From a virus: DNA of 64,000 nucleotides. Numbering within the stretch: position 1 is the first letter of the stretch; each line of letters opens with the position of its first letter. Positions 63,942-64,000 of the stretch are shown here, in pieces. The notes under the pieces are model-generated. The model was given only the letters and a program-made list of their open reading frames with translations, was not told the origin of the DNA and did no database searches. The stretch is from positions 1 through 64,000 of IMG/VR virus record IMGVR_UViG_3300023210_000031. One strand, written 5' to 3'. A program made the translations under genes and the position numbers.

Positions 63942-63966
63942 AAAAAAGGCATTCTTGGAATGCCTT
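63942..63966 (-). terminator. Intrinsic terminator overlapping a stop codon
   Basis: AAGGCATTC (63946-63954) pairs with GAATGCCTT (63958-63966) around 3 bases and is followed by a U-run on the minus strand. The hairpin begins at the stop codon of the upstream gene. Confidence 0.9.
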
Positions 63967-64000
63967 ATTTCTTCTTGACGGAATCTGATTCATCTTTTAT
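63965..64000 (-). CDS. C-terminal end of an upstream tail gene (partial)
   Basis: The last 11 residues (IKDESDSVKKK) and TAA of a gene entering from the right edge. The start is outside the window. The terminator directly at its end marks the end of an operon. Confidence 0.5.
   Translation of the reverse strand: MKDESDSVKKK

Noticed and set aside
1-64000. Prophage or integrated element
   Set aside because: No integrase, attachment repeat or host flank is seen; the gene set and the single-strand layout point to a large virulent phage, although the rest of the genome is not visible.

Overview
The window is one continuous piece of a large, virulent-looking tailed-phage genome. Every convincing gene (about 108 CDS, one tRNA) is on the minus strand, genes are packed with ATGA/TAATG/TGATG overlaps, and no integrase, partition-and-immunity module or host housekeeping block is visible. 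The replication set (RecA/UvsX-like, gp32-like ssDNA-binding protein, DnaB-like helicase, 5'-3' exonuclease, two DNA polymerases) and the baseplate/tape-measure set (LysM wedge protein, large hub-like proteins, a 930-residue tape measure) suggest a myovirus distantly related to T4-like marine phages. The host looks Gram-negative: promoters are textbook sigma70 sites, and several encoded proteins carry lipobox signals. MopE-type calcium-binding repeats and Asp-Ala-Gly-rich lipoproteins are typical of Myxococcota/Bradymonadota-type bacteria. That host guess is inference only.

Layout. 1-7.1 kb: very small genes, many with one SH3-like barrel (GD-hydrophobic start, later V-x-W), zinc-ribbon miniproteins, micro membrane proteins, a eukaryote-type phosphomannomutase and a possible GroES-like protein. 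7.2-12.2 kb: DNA-modification island with a D12-class adenine methyltransferase plus a nuclease-like gene, a ParB-like gene, and a cytosine-C5 methyltransferase plus a second nuclease-like gene. 12.3-21.8 kb: di-iron ferritin-like protein, lipoprotein, an ADP-ribosyltransferase-like protein with a head-targeting-like N terminus, Smr-domain protein, small proteins, and a fibre with a YWTD propeller. 21.9-24.9 kb: VWA/zinc-protease plus MoxR ATPase cassette. 25-31.7 kb: zinc-knuckle protein, VanY-type endolysin, 652-residue MopE/VWA lipoprotein, tRNA with anticodon CAT, glutaredoxin. 31.7-39.1 kb: GroEL, putative internal head proteins, acidic protein, sigma-region-4-like protein, phage Dam, dUTPase. 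39.1-55.4 kb: replication and nucleotide metabolism (Pol III alpha, cobalamin RNR, helicase, exonuclease, ClpP, RecA, SSB, tubulin/FtsZ-like protein, family A polymerase). 55.4-64 kb: baseplate and tail.

Regulation is unusually readable. Eighteen TTGACA-N16-18-TATAAT-type promoters precede early/middle operons. Half carry a GATC in the spacer inside an AGTGATCTC-like box, which looks like a shared operator or a Dam-sensitive element. Late-type genes are preceded by a different element, ACTATTTAT/ACTACTTAT, which resembles a T4-type late -10 box. A small sigma-region-4-like protein sits among those genes.

The most interesting candidates are: the AGTGATCTC promoter regulon; the late element with its sigma-like protein; a set of proteins tagged with head-targeting-like N termini, one of them ART-like as T4 Alt is; two modification/nuclease pairs; two replicative-type polymerases of different families; the MopE/VWA lipoprotein; a FtsZ/tubulin-like protein beside the replisome; and a population of membrane microproteins of about 26-50 residues.
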